Both the position numbers and the translations under genes were made by a program. A stretch of DNA of 64,000 nt from Flavobacteriaceae bacterium (GTDB taxonomy: Bacteria; Bacteroidota; Bacteroidia; Flavobacteriales; Flavobacteriaceae). The stretch covers positions 62,001 to 126,000 of the forward strand of contig CANFNV010000002.1 in the NCBI GenBank assembly GCA_947448525.1, read 5' to 3'. Below the pieces are notes generated by a model. That model was not told the DNA's origin. It was given only the letters and a program-made list of their open reading frames with translations, and did not search any database. Positions 16,246 to 25,412 of the stretch are shown piece by piece. Positions within the stretch are counted from its first letter, which is position 1; each line of letters starts with the position of its first letter.

Positions 16246-19104
16246 TTATGGTTTTTTAGGCATATCCATACCCGGAGGCATCATGCCGTTTTGAGGTATA
16301 TCGGCAGAATTTATATTATCTTTAGTTAGCGGTGTTTCTTGATTTTTGCCGGCATTTAATTGACTTTCTTCTTTTGATTTTTGATCGTTTGATTGATTTG
16401 TATTGCCTTTTTTATCATTTCCAGATTCTTGTTCTGGAACCGCAATATTTCTTTGAACAATAACTATTGGTTTGTTCAACCAATCGCCCAAAATATAGTC
16501 ATCTATATTTTTTTTAATTTGAACAACTTTATAATTTTCACTCGAAATCACAATTGCTGGTTCTGCTATTTTATAATCTTTAAATTCTTTTAAAACCTGA
16601 GCAATTCCTTTGGCATTATCCATTTCCTTTATCCCATGAATCACTATAAAGTTCTTATCTAAAGTATATATATCCGTAGAAATAGTTAGTGTTTCTATAG
16701 TTCTTTCGTTGGTGAATTTTGTTAATTTCTTTAATAATGCTATAGTATTTTTATCCTCTAAATTATCAGCTTTGTACAAAATATTCCAAGATAATGGAAA
16801 CTCAGAATTAAAAGACAACGATTCCAGATAAGGTATTTTGTCTGCAATAAATAGCTCCGTTGATTTTCCTTCTTCGGAATTCGGGTAGGTTAAAGCAACG
16901 TAATTTAATGCTTCTTTAAAATCAACAAGTCCTTTTAATTTTCCAATAAGATTTGCTTTTAACAGCTCAAATTTTGGCAACATTTCTTCTCCGATATATT
17001 CCTCAATTGCGGCTTCTGTTTTTGGAAGAACTTCTCTATACAATCTGTTTTCATAATCTTTATACAAAGCTTGATAAGCTACTTCTGGAGAAGAACTCAT
17101 TTGATTCATTCCCGATGGATTGCTCAAAATCTGAGCATATCTAGATTCTGGATATTGTGAAATTATTTTAGATTTCATTACAAGAGCTTTGTCTTTATCA
17201 ATAATTTCGTAAATTTTATATAAATTATACATCGAAGGCAAAATCAAACGCTCTTCTGGTTTATAATCCAATAGTTTTTCTAATTTACTTGCAGCCCTCT
17301 TATATTCTTTAAACTTTTCTTTATAGATTACCCCCAATTGATAATAGGCAAAATTTCTGTCTTTAGCCAACCCATCTAAAATTGTTTTTGATGTAGGAAT
17401 ATCTTTTATATAATGTTGAGTGGTATATTTTTCGTCTTCTTTTTTAGATTTATCTTCTTCTTGAATGGTTTTCTCTTGGTTTTCTGGGGTTTTATCTTCC
17501 TTAATCTCTTCTTTAGATAATCTCCAGTTTTCTACATGGGCTCTATCGCCCCATATTTTCTTAAATTCAATTCTGCCGAAAGCTATTGTGTTTGAATTGT
17601 AAAAATAAAATGTGCTGCCCGAATCAGAAAAAGCGGAACTAGGATTAGGATTCTTCGTATTTGATGAATTATCGGGTGGTATCATTTCTTTTTCGTTATT
17701 TTTACCTTTCCCTTTAAATGGATCGGTTGCACTAGAAGATTGACTAGGTTCTTTTGCCGATTTATCAGCAAGTTCTTGTTGCTTTTTTTCTTCTTTTTTT
17801 AATTGGTCTATATATTTTTTAAAATAGATTTCTTTTTCTAAAGAAGGCAGTGATGCTAATTTTAGAATACTGTCGTTGCGTAGCGCAATACCTTCAAATT
17901 TAATAACATCATCAAGATTTTGTCGCTTCTTTGTTATTAGCTTAAACTCTCTTGTTCTTGGTTTTAGTGCTGTTAAAGTGCTGTCATAATATTTTCCTGC
18001 GGTAACATATTTTGCTTTGTTAAAATATATATCGGCAAGATTTCTATAATTGGATGCTGTCAAATAAGAATCTTGAGATTTTATTCGCAATGATTTATTG
18101 TAATATTTTGTTGCAATTTCTGTCTTTTTTAATTTATCATAAAATAATCCCATCTGATGATTTAGCACATCCAAAAAAGGGCGATTTTCTCTATCTTTTA
18201 ATAAATCTTTATATTTTTTTACAAAAGCTAAGGTATCGCCTTTTGTAAAATCAAATTGTGACGATTGACGCGCTTGTGCATGAATAATATACTGACGCGC
18301 AGCATTTCTCTTCATATTAATTACTTGCTGATATTGGGCATAAGCACTGTCTTTATAGCCCATTTGTTCATATACTTGACCTAAAATAAAACGGTAGCGT
18401 GATTTTTCTTCTTTAGATTTTGTAAATTCTGTAGCTATTTTTAATTTGGCAAGAGCGTTCGGTTTATCTTCTAAGTTTAAATAAGCTTGAGCTAATGTAG
18501 CGTTTGCATCGGCAAAAATTTGATCTTTAAATTTTATTTCTTTCAGTAATTTGTTAAGATTAGTAACCGCTATTGCGTCGTTATCCATTCGCATATTGGT
18601 TTTTTCACGCCAAATTTTTACTTCATAAATTTTATTGCTTTTGGGGTATTTGTATAAAACATAATTAAATGCTTCAAGCGCTGGTACGAATCGTTGGTCA
18701 TAATAACGTGATTTCCCCAACATCAAATGCGCTTCATCTATTTGAGGGTTTTTTTCAGTTCCATCAAAGTTCATTGAATGTTTTTGGATGGCTTTGGTAG
18801 CTTTGGTTTCGGCTATTTCAAAATTGGGATTTTTGGCTGGAGCCTGACCCGGAAGCGTTTGTACTGGATTGATTTGCATGCGTTCCACTGGAAGCGTTTC
18901 CCAATAGTTGTCTTTGAATTGTGATTTCAATTCTGTTATTCCTTTATTTAAAGCTATTCCGCCATTAAATAAAATATTGTCTTTGGTGGTTAAAGCATTA
19001 TAATTTCTCGAAACAAAGGTGTTTTTCTTTGTAGAACAGGCTACAAAAAAAATCGCCAAAATTGTTGCGAATAGGTATTTAAAAGTACTAGTTTTCAATG
19101 TCAA
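16246..19104 (-). CDS. sprE: SprE/PorW-like TPR lipoprotein (T9SS and gliding)
   Basis: A 952-residue lipoprotein. The lipobox is FFVACST with C23 as the lipidated residue. Multiple TPR-like helical repeats fill about residues 120-390 and 560-680. A Lys/Glu/Ser/Pro-rich, probably disordered linker lies near 430-500, and the tail is Met/Pro-rich (NGMMPPGMDMPKKP). Size, N-terminal signature and architecture match SprE of Flavobacterium johnsoniae and PorW of Porphyromonas, needed for T9SS function and gliding; the assignment is from memory, not from a search. It heads an operon with the bactofilin, AtpZ and a small membrane protein. Confidence 0.82.
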   Translation of the reverse strand: MTLKTSTFKYLFATILAIFFVACSTKKNTFVSRNYNALTTKDNILFNGGIALNKGITELKSQFKDNYWETLPVERMQINPVQTLPGQAPAKNPNFEIAETKATKAIQKHSMNFDGTEKNPQIDEAHLMLGKSRYYDQRFVPALEAFNYVLYKYPKSNKIYEVKIWREKTNMRMDNDAIAVTNLNKLLKEIKFKDQIFADANATLAQAYLNLEDKPNALAKLKIATEFTKSKEEKSRYRFILGQVYEQMGYKDSAYAQYQQVINMKRNAARQYIIHAQARQSSQFDFTKGDTLAFVKKYKDLLKDRENRPFLDVLNHQMGLFYDKLKKTEIATKYYNKSLRIKSQDSYLTASNYRNLADIYFNKAKYVTAGKYYDSTLTALKPRTREFKLITKKRQNLDDVIKFEGIALRNDSILKLASLPSLEKEIYFKKYIDQLKKEEKKQQELADKSAKEPSQSSSATDPFKGKGKNNEKEMIPPDNSSNTKNPNPSSAFSDSGSTFYFYNSNTIAFGRIEFKKIWGDRAHVENWRLSKEEIKEDKTPENQEKTIQEEDKSKKEDEKYTTQHYIKDIPTSKTILDGLAKDRNFAYYQLGVIYKEKFKEYKRAASKLEKLLDYKPEERLILPSMYNLYKIYEIIDKDKALVMKSKIISQYPESRYAQILSNPSGMNQMSSSPEVAYQALYKDYENRLYREVLPKTEAAIEEYIGEEMLPKFELLKANLIGKLKGLVDFKEALNYVALTYPNSEEGKSTELFIADKIPYLESLSFNSEFPLSWNILYKADNLEDKNTIALLKKLTKFTNERTIETLTISTDIYTLDKNFIVIHGIKEMDNAKGIAQVLKEFKDYKIAEPAIVISSENYKVVQIKKNIDDYILGDWLNKPIVIVQRNIAVPEQESGNDKKGNTNQSNDQKSKEESQLNAGKNQETPLTKDNINSADIPQNGMMPPGMDMPKKP

Positions 19105-19211
19105 AACGATTTAATAATTAACTCTAAAAAGCTAATTTTAGTATAACTAACTGGTAAAAATACGTTTCTTTTTGATACCTGAAAAAAAATAATGCTATTT
19201 TTAAATAAGAA

Positions 19212-19241
19212 ATCCGTTGAAAAACGAAAACTTCAACGGAT
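19212..19241 (-). terminator. Terminator of the ABC transporter operon
   Basis: A perfect 10-bp stem (19212-19221 with 19232-19241, arm ATCCGTTGAA) with a 10-base loop, 23 bases past the ATPase stop codon. The minus strand continues T-rich (TTTCTTATTT). Confidence 0.7.
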
Positions 19242-19263
19242 AATTTCATTTGAAAACAGAAAG

Positions 19264-19962
19264 TTAGACTGCAAAAAACGCTTCCAATTCTTTTAATGTT
19301 TCTTCAGACGTTTGAATGTCTTTTACAATTTCGCCTTTATTTAATGCTACAATTCGAGTACAAACCTCAACTGTATGAACCAAATCATGACTAGAAACTA
19401 AAACCGTTACTTCTGGATTATCGGACAATTCTTTAATTATTTTTTTTAATCGATTTACTGTTGTCGGATCTAAATTAGCAAAAGGTTCATCCAAAATAAT
19501 AACTTCTGGATTTCCGATTAAAGTGGCAATAATTCCGACTTTTTTCATGTTTCCTTTAGATAAATCTCTCAAGTATTTTTTGCTGTTTAGAATTTCATCA
19601 TTAAAAAATTCTTTGTGTTTAGTAAGCAAAGCATCCACATCGGCTTTGTTTTGATTTCGTAAATCGCCTATAAAATAAAAATATTCCTCGGCAGTTAAAT
19701 AGCCAATTAAAAAACTTTCATCAATAAATGCTGCAGTGAAAGGTTTCCATGCTTCACTCGTATTTACATGAATATCATTGCTTTTAATATATCCCGAACT
19801 TGGTTGGATTAAATCTAACAACAAACTGAAAAAAGTCGTTTTTCCGGCACCGTTATTTCCGACAAGGCCGAAACTTTGCCCTTTTGGAATTTCGAGATTA
19901 GAAATATTTAATACTTTAACTCCGTTGTTATATGTTTTGCTAAGATTGGATACTTGTATCAT
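19264..19962 (-). CDS. ABC transporter ATP-binding protein
   Basis: A 232-residue ATPase. Walker A is GNNGAGKT (35-42), the signature is LSKGN (134-138, a variant of LSGGQ), Walker B with LDEP is at 157-160, and the switch histidine is in SSHDL. It is the last gene of the PadR-led operon and lies 44 bases after the DUF5687 permease, its likely partner. Substrate unknown; export is inferred from the architecture, with no binding protein nearby. Confidence 0.92.
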   Translation of the reverse strand: MIQVSNLSKTYNNGVKVLNISNLEIPKGQSFGLVGNNGAGKTTFFSLLLDLIQPSSGYIKSNDIHVNTSEAWKPFTAAFIDESFLIGYLTAEEYFYFIGDLRNQNKADVDALLTKHKEFFNDEILNSKKYLRDLSKGNMKKVGIIATLIGNPEVIILDEPFANLDPTTVNRLKKIIKELSDNPEVTVLVSSHDLVHTVEVCTRIVALNKGEIVKDIQTSEETLKELEAFFAV

Positions 19963-20006
19963 TTTTTTAGTTTAGAAATTTTTGAGTTTAGTAAATGTAT
20001 TGAAAG

Positions 20007-21473
20007 CTAATTTTTCTGTTTGTAGGCAGCGATTGTGGCGTATTTTTCTGATTTATAAATGCCTTCTATTTTTTGGAACACTTTTTCTCTGAAAGCAAAT
20101 CCTAAAACTCCGGCTACAGCAACAAATAAAAGTCCTATGTTGTCATTAAAAACAGCTGTTCCTATAGCATATAAAATCATTGGGACAGCTAATTTCGGAA
20201 TAGCAATCAACATTGTTTTTATATCAAATGCTTGTCGTTCGCCAAATGCTTTTCTTGCTGTGATGTCTAATGCCGTTTTATTAAAAGCTCCACCCAATAA
20301 AACCAAGTGCGAATTAACTCCGATGTTATAAATAGCACCAACCAAAATTAAAAAATAAGTATGCCAACCAAAATACAAATAAAAAGAAGCCAAAACTGTT
20401 GAAATTATTGTAACAATAACCATAAGCCACCACTTAGAACTCAAATATTCCTTGTATTGGATGTTCTGACTCATCATTAATTGGTAATACGAACTGTCCC
20501 AACTAGGGACAAATTGTCCGAAGTTCAACAAGAAACCTCCGGAAACAAAAATTCCTGCAAAAATTTGCATGCCCACATTATGATTAAATCCGCTTACATT
20601 ATTAAAAAACAATAATCCGTAAAAAAGGAATACTGCACTGGCTAAAATAGTTCCTCTTGGTCGCTTGTTTCTTTTTATCATTTTGATATCGTTTTTCAAA
20701 AAGGTTCCGAGGGTTCCAAATTGGTTCAACCAATTGAAATTTTCGGTTTTTGCTTCCTCACTTTTCTTGGCTAATCCTTCATCCAGATTCAAATTGCTTT
20801 TGAAGAAATTAAAAGCAAAATAATAAGCCATAATCGCAACTAATAATGGAATAATAAACAAATAACTGGTTTTATACAATCCTTCAAAAAAGGGAGCGGT
20901 GTATATAGTAACATCAAAAACTTTATAATACTGAGCCACGCCAAAACCGACTACTATAGCCAAAACCGAATAGAAAACACTGTCTTTATTGTTCAATAAA
21001 ATATTGATAAAGTTGTTGGCATAGATAATTCCGAAGATACCTAAATGCCAAAGAATCACGCTCGAAACAGAATAATGATTCAGCACCAACATAATTGAAA
21101 AGGGAATAAAGAAAAACGCATGCAATAAATTGAAAAACGAAATCGAAGTTTTTGCTAAAGCAAAATGCACAATGGTGTTCTTTTTTATTGGCAAAGTTAA
21201 CAATGGGCGAATATTCATAACAGGCATTTTTTGTATAAAATACCGTATCACTAAATCCAACACAAAATAATATATCAAAAACTTGTTCACGGTACTAAAC
21301 GGATTCAGCCCTGAATCTTCAAGAATGTGATAAATAGCGAATCCTAAAACAAGAAACAGGGCTACAAAATAAAGCGCCATCAATCCTATAAAGACCTTAA
21401 GCACCAAATTGGTTCCAAACGAAGCCGAACGTGAAAAAGACTTCCATTCTAAACGGATAAAATGTTTAAACAT
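20007..21473 (-). CDS. ABC-type membrane permease, DUF5687-like
   Basis: A 488-residue integral membrane protein with about 10-12 helices. It starts MFKHFIRLEWKSFSRSASFG, the start I know from DUF5687 permeases of Bacteroidetes. A cytoplasmic, charged loop near residue 240 (KKSEEAKTENF) splits two hydrophobic halves. It lies directly upstream of the ATPase gene and presumably forms the transport channel. Confidence 0.8.
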   Translation of the reverse strand: MFKHFIRLEWKSFSRSASFGTNLVLKVFIGLMALYFVALFLVLGFAIYHILEDSGLNPFSTVNKFLIYYFVLDLVIRYFIQKMPVMNIRPLLTLPIKKNTIVHFALAKTSISFFNLLHAFFFIPFSIMLVLNHYSVSSVILWHLGIFGIIYANNFINILLNNKDSVFYSVLAIVVGFGVAQYYKVFDVTIYTAPFFEGLYKTSYLFIIPLLVAIMAYYFAFNFFKSNLNLDEGLAKKSEEAKTENFNWLNQFGTLGTFLKNDIKMIKRNKRPRGTILASAVFLFYGLLFFNNVSGFNHNVGMQIFAGIFVSGGFLLNFGQFVPSWDSSYYQLMMSQNIQYKEYLSSKWWLMVIVTIISTVLASFYLYFGWHTYFLILVGAIYNIGVNSHLVLLGGAFNKTALDITARKAFGERQAFDIKTMLIAIPKLAVPMILYAIGTAVFNDNIGLLFVAVAGVLGFAFREKVFQKIEGIYKSEKYATIAAYKQKN

Positions 21474-21527
21474 AGTTGATTATTTTGGTTGGAGTATTAG
21501 TTTATAAATTTAGTAAAATGTTACAAG

Positions 21528-22220
21528 TTACCAAGCCAATTCATATTCAGGGTAAGTTTGTTTAAGATATTCGGAAGCTTTGGATGGGATCACGAAAAAC
21601 ATGATGTATTCAATAATAACCATTGAAACCATAAAAAAACTCATAAAAAATAAAGTAATTAGATTGGAGTGGTGAATTTCAAATTGTAAAAATATCTGAA
21701 AAGGCAAATAACTCATTCCCGCCAACGAGCTGTATCCATAAATAATATCTTTCAGTAGCCATTTCTTTCCCTCTTCTTTTACAGTTTTTTTTCTTTTCCT
21801 ATTCATTCTAATTAATCCTACCCAAAAGGAAATTAAAATCATAAAAGTAAGTATTGCAACAACTTCATGAGAAATAGTAATGGATTTAAGCAATTGGAAC
21901 ACGAGTAAAATGGATAATAGCGTGCCTAAAATTTGAGGGAGTCTAAAAAAAGATTTAAAATGAAGCCAAACCAATTTACTGTATTTTTTATTCATGGCTT
22001 TTTTACGTTGTTCTACCACATCCATAAACCCAAATATTCCAAATTTTTTGAACTCCATTTGTAAAGCTTCCTCAAAAGATTGTTTTGGATTTTCTGCCCA
22101 TTGTTCTTCAATAGAATTGGCTAAATGATCTACCAATTCGGTTTGCAAATCGAAGTATTCCACATAATGTTGTCGTGTGAAAGTGTAAAGTTGGTCTATT
22201 TGGGGAGGGGTTAGTTTCAT
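21528..22220 (-). CDS. Membrane protein with DUF1700-like N-terminus
   Basis: A 230-residue protein. The soluble helical N-terminus (MKLTPPQIDQLYTFTRQHYVEY... through about 80) has a DLQTELVDHLAN segment like that of small sensor-type DUF1700 proteins that pair with PadR regulators. Four membrane helices follow (about residues 95-215). It overlaps the preceding lipoprotein gene by four bases (ATGA), so it is translationally coupled. Function unknown; a role in the PadR operon's signal or export is inferred from position. Confidence 0.65.
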   Translation of the reverse strand: MKLTPPQIDQLYTFTRQHYVEYFDLQTELVDHLANSIEEQWAENPKQSFEEALQMEFKKFGIFGFMDVVEQRKKAMNKKYSKLVWLHFKSFFRLPQILGTLLSILLVFQLLKSITISHEVVAILTFMILISFWVGLIRMNRKRKKTVKEEGKKWLLKDIIYGYSSLAGMSYLPFQIFLQFEIHHSNLITLFFMSFFMVSMVIIEYIMFFVIPSKASEYLKQTYPEYELAW

Positions 22221-22795
22221 AATTGATTTTCTTCTTTTGGTAAATCATTTAATGTTTTTACGTACTTGCCTTTTTCAAAAAAGAAAAGATTTCCTAACCA
22301 TTCTTTATCTTTAAATGGTTTGCCTCTTAATTGATTATCAAAATATTGGGTGTAAACTGTTCTAAAACTTTTTTTATAATAATCGCCATCAATAGCAAAA
22401 AGTGGCGATGTAAAGTTTTGGCTTAAAGTTCTGTCTAAATTAGCAAATCCATTCATTACCAAAAACAACTTATAGTGGTGTTTTTGGGCATACATCTCAT
22501 ACACTTTCAGAGGTCTGCAATATTCGGAGGAGCAGCCATTGGTAAACTCATACACCATTGCAGCATCGTATTTTAATAATTCTTCTTTTAATTGCAAAGC
22601 ATTGATTTTATAAATAGTGTCTTTACTCAGATTTTCAAATTTTTTAAGAGCAATGATTTTAGATTTTTCTATTGGAGTAAGTTTACCATAATCATTAGTA
22701 AGTCCGTTAATTTTACACGAAGTTAGTATTGACAGCAGTAATGATACTAATAGGTATACTAAGCAATTTAGTCTGTTGTTATTTTTCATTTTCAA
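22217..22795 (-). CDS. Lipoprotein with possible thioredoxin-like fold
   Basis: A 192-residue protein with an N-terminal hydrophobic stretch and a lipobox-like LTSCK (C near 27). The body carries CSSEYC in an alpha/beta setting (MVYEFTNGCSSEYCRPLKVY) that resembles a thioredoxin-like fold with a CxxxxC pair; this is a visual impression, and I do not recognise the family. It overlaps the PadR gene and the following membrane-protein gene by four bases each (ATGA). Confidence 0.55.
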   Translation of the reverse strand: MKMKNNNRLNCLVYLLVSLLLSILTSCKINGLTNDYGKLTPIEKSKIIALKKFENLSKDTIYKINALQLKEELLKYDAAMVYEFTNGCSSEYCRPLKVYEMYAQKHHYKLFLVMNGFANLDRTLSQNFTSPLFAIDGDYYKKSFRTVYTQYFDNQLRGKPFKDKEWLGNLFFFEKGKYVKTLNDLPKEENQL

Positions 22796-23127
22796 TATTC
22801 TAATTTTGGTTGCACTAAACTTTGCATGTTTCTAATAAAATCTTCCAATTCAGCCAAACGGTTGCTGGTTTCTTTGGTCCCTTTTTCGGTAAGTTTATAG
22901 TATTTACGTAATCTATTGTCTACGTTTTCAACCTCCACTTCTAGCACTCCTTCGGCTTCCAATTTATGCAAAGCTGGATACAACGCGCCTTCGGTTATTT
23001 TCAATTCCCCACTTGTAATTTCCTTTACCTTTTGGGTAATTTCATATCCGTACATCCTACCGTTTTCTTCCAATAGTTTCATCACTATGGTATTCAAACT
23101 TCCTTTATATAATTGCGAATTTTTCAT
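22792..23127 (-). CDS. PadR-family transcriptional regulator
   Basis: A 111-residue winged-helix repressor. The DNA-binding segment includes NGRMYGYEITQKVKEIT and EGALYPALHKLEAEG, both diagnostic of PadR. A C-terminal helix (ETSNRLAELEDFIRNMQSL) should give the dimer. A longer frame from 23181 reads through the operator repeats, so the ATG at 23125-23127 is chosen. First gene of a five-gene exporter operon, probably autoregulated through the repeats at 23174-23214. Confidence 0.9.
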   Translation of the reverse strand: MKNSQLYKGSLNTIVMKLLEENGRMYGYEITQKVKEITSGELKITEGALYPALHKLEAEGVLEVEVENVDNRLRKYYKLTEKGTKETSNRLAELEDFIRNMQSLVQPKLEY

Positions 23128-23173
23128 TTTTTTATTATTTTGAGGCACGAAGCAATCTCTAATTAAAGCACAA

Positions 23174-23214
23174 ATATACATAAGTTTTTTATATACATAA
23201 GTTTTTTATGTATA
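23174..23214. promoter_or_regulatory. PadR operator candidate: tandem and inverted repeats
   Basis: A 17-base unit ATATACATAAGTTTTTT is repeated exactly at 23174-23190 and 23191-23207. The second copy runs into a 9-bp inverted repeat, TATACATAA (23192-23200) and TTATGTATA (23206-23214), with a 5-base spacer. PadR proteins bind ATAC/GTAT-type dyads, so this is a likely operator, 47 bases upstream of the padR ATG and also in the upstream region of the reductase gene at 23270. Confidence 0.65.
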
Positions 23215-23245
23215 TTTTATTTTTTTTCAAAACTATTTGGTTTCA

Positions 23246-23253
23246 TACCTTTG
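23246..23253 (+). promoter_or_regulatory. -7 box of the reductase gene
   Basis: TACCTTTG on the plus strand, 16 bases before the ATG at 23270. Strong match to TAnnTTTG. Confidence 0.6.
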
Positions 23254-23269
23254 CAAAAAATAAAACCCA

Positions 23270-24322
23270 ATGGCCTCTTTTTATAAATTACAAATCAAAG
23301 AAATTAAGCGCGAAACCATTAACGCAGTTTCTGTGGTTTTTAATGTTCCAACCGAATTACAATCTGCATACCAATTTATTGCAGGTCAATATATCAATTT
23401 GAAATTAACGCTTGACGGAACTGAAATCCGTCGTGCCTATTCCATTTGTTCTTCTCCTAATAGTGGTGAATTACGTATTGCCATTAAGTCCGTTAAAAAC
23501 GGTCTTTTTTCAAAATTTGCTAACGAAAATCTTAGTGTTGGCGATATCCTTGAAGTAGGACAACCAGAAGGTAAATTCACGTTCGAACCAAACGCAGACA
23601 GACAAAAAAACTATGCAGCGCTTGTTGCCGGAAGCGGAATTACTCCGGTACTGTCTATCCTACAATCGGTTTTAGAAAACGAGCCAAAGAGTTCTTTTGT
23701 TTTACTTTATGGTAATAAAACAACAGAAGAAACTATTTTTCACGAACAGTTGCACCAATTACAATTAAAATATGTCGGACGGTTTTTTGTGCATTATGTC
23801 TACAGCCAAACCAAAGTAGAAAATGAACTTTTTGGAAGAATTGACAAATCCAATATCAACTTTGTGTTGAACAACAAACACAAAGAAAAAGAATTTGACA
23901 AGTTCTATTTGTGTGGTCCTGAAGAAATGATCAACTTGGCAACTACCGTTTTAAAAGAGCATAATGTTGCTGATATAAATATAAAATTCGAATTATTTAC
24001 CACTTCATCAACTGAAAATTCCGAAGCAAGTTCTCATTCTGGTCATACAACGATTACGATTTTGGTAGATGAAGAAGAAACATCTTTTGAAATGAGTCAG
24101 AAGCAAACGCTTTTAGAAGCTGCTTTAAAACAAGGCATCGATGCACCTTATTCTTGCCAAGGCGGAATTTGCAGCAGTTGCTTGGCACGAATTTCTAAAG
24201 GAACTGCCGAAATGAAAAAAAATTCCATTTTAACCGATAAAGAAGTCGCTGATGGATTGGTATTAACGTGTCAAGCGCATCCAACTTCTAGCGAGATATT
24301 TGTGGATTTTGATGATGTATAA
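23270..24322 (+). CDS. FAD/[2Fe-2S] reductase, PaaE-like
   Basis: A 350-residue flavin reductase with fused ferredoxin. The N-terminal FAD domain has RRAYS (54-58), the NAD(P) domain has GSGITPVLS, and the C-terminal plant-type [2Fe-2S] domain has C296, C301, C304 and C334 (CQGGICSSC plus a distant Cys). This is the layout of PaaE and related oxygenase reductases. No phenylacetate or oxygenase genes are seen nearby, so its electron acceptor is unknown. It is transcribed divergently from the PadR operon. Confidence 0.9.
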   Translation: MASFYKLQIKEIKRETINAVSVVFNVPTELQSAYQFIAGQYINLKLTLDGTEIRRAYSICSSPNSGELRIAIKSVKNGLFSKFANENLSVGDILEVGQPEGKFTFEPNADRQKNYAALVAGSGITPVLSILQSVLENEPKSSFVLLYGNKTTEETIFHEQLHQLQLKYVGRFFVHYVYSQTKVENELFGRIDKSNINFVLNNKHKEKEFDKFYLCGPEEMINLATTVLKEHNVADINIKFELFTTSSTENSEASSHSGHTTITILVDEEETSFEMSQKQTLLEAALKQGIDAPYSCQGGICSSCLARISKGTAEMKKNSILTDKEVADGLVLTCQAHPTSSEIFVDFDDV

Positions 24323-24340
24323 TTAATTATTGGCGGTCTT

Positions 24341-25399
24341 TCAGTCGCAACTTTCAGATACTGCTAACTGCGACTGAATACTGAACACTACTTTCTCTAC
24401 AGAAATTGTTCGCATAGCATCTTCATAGCCAACAACTTTTTTATTGCCATAAATGGATGTGGGTAATAAAGGGTATTTTGTTCTATCAGAAACCAAACAA
24501 TTTTCCATAAGTTGATTATACGGAACAAATCCAGCATACGGATGCGTAGCTCCCCAAAGCGTTATCGTTTTTACTCCATACATTGCGGCAAGATGGGCAT
24601 TACCACTATCCATTGAAACCATTACATCTAAATTGGAAATAAGCTGCAATTCTTCTTTAAATGAGATGACTTTAGTAAAGTTATATACATTTTCAAGACC
24701 TACTGCCATTTTATCCAACGCTACTTTTTCAAGATTGCCGCCACCAAAAAGTGCAATCTTGAACGATTTTTCTTTGGATAGTTCTACAATAACTTGTTTC
24801 ATCAAATCTAATGGATAGGTCTTGCTTTTATAATGTGCGAAAGGTGCAATTCCAATCCATTTGCAATTTTTATTGCCTAATATTTCTTTTACTTCTTCCG
24901 ATAATTCTAATGGTTTTAAAAAAAGTGGTGTACTTAAATCTAAAGTATATCCCAACTTTTTAAAAGTGTCTACATGTCTTTCAACCATAGATTTTAAAGG
25001 TTTAAACTCTTTGTTAACTATACTAGTTAAAGCGTTCTTTTCTTTTCTTCCTTTATCTGTAAATGCACTTCTTTTTCCCGATAAAGAAAACAAAAAGCGA
25101 ACCATTTTAGAACGAAGAACATTATGTAAATCGGCAATTACCTCAACCTGATTCTTTTTTAAATCTTTATACAATCTGTAAATTCCAAGGAGTCCTTTAT
25201 GCCGATGATTGGTATGCACGGATAAGAAAGTCACGTTGGGAATGTTCTTAAAAAAAGGTTTATAAAAAGGCCTTGAAACCACAATCACATTCACGTTTGT
25301 ATATTGCTTTACTAGAGCTAAAATAACGGGTACCGTCATGGCAACGTCACCCATTGCAGACAGTCGAATGACAGCTATATTTTTGATTTTATGCGGCAA
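24341..25399 (-). CDS. Glycosyltransferase family 9 (heptosyltransferase-like)
   Basis: A 352-residue GT9 protein of the type that adds heptose or similar sugars to the LPS inner core. Two Rossmann halves; the acceptor/donor signature DSGNAHLAAMYGVKTITLWG is near residues 265-284. It is 13 bases downstream of a DUF4254 gene, a pairing I have seen in other Bacteroidetes. Its last dozen codons (QSQLAVSESCD) lie in a 9-bp inverted repeat (24341-24349 with 24369-24377), suggesting the tail was added by repeat DNA. Confidence 0.9.
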   Translation of the reverse strand: MPHKIKNIAVIRLSAMGDVAMTVPVILALVKQYTNVNVIVVSRPFYKPFFKNIPNVTFLSVHTNHRHKGLLGIYRLYKDLKKNQVEVIADLHNVLRSKMVRFLFSLSGKRSAFTDKGRKEKNALTSIVNKEFKPLKSMVERHVDTFKKLGYTLDLSTPLFLKPLELSEEVKEILGNKNCKWIGIAPFAHYKSKTYPLDLMKQVIVELSKEKSFKIALFGGGNLEKVALDKMAVGLENVYNFTKVISFKEELQLISNLDVMVSMDSGNAHLAAMYGVKTITLWGATHPYAGFVPYNQLMENCLVSDRTKYPLLPTSIYGNKKVVGYEDAMRTISVEKVVFSIQSQLAVSESCD

Positions 25400-25412
25400 A
25401 TTTTGTATTATT

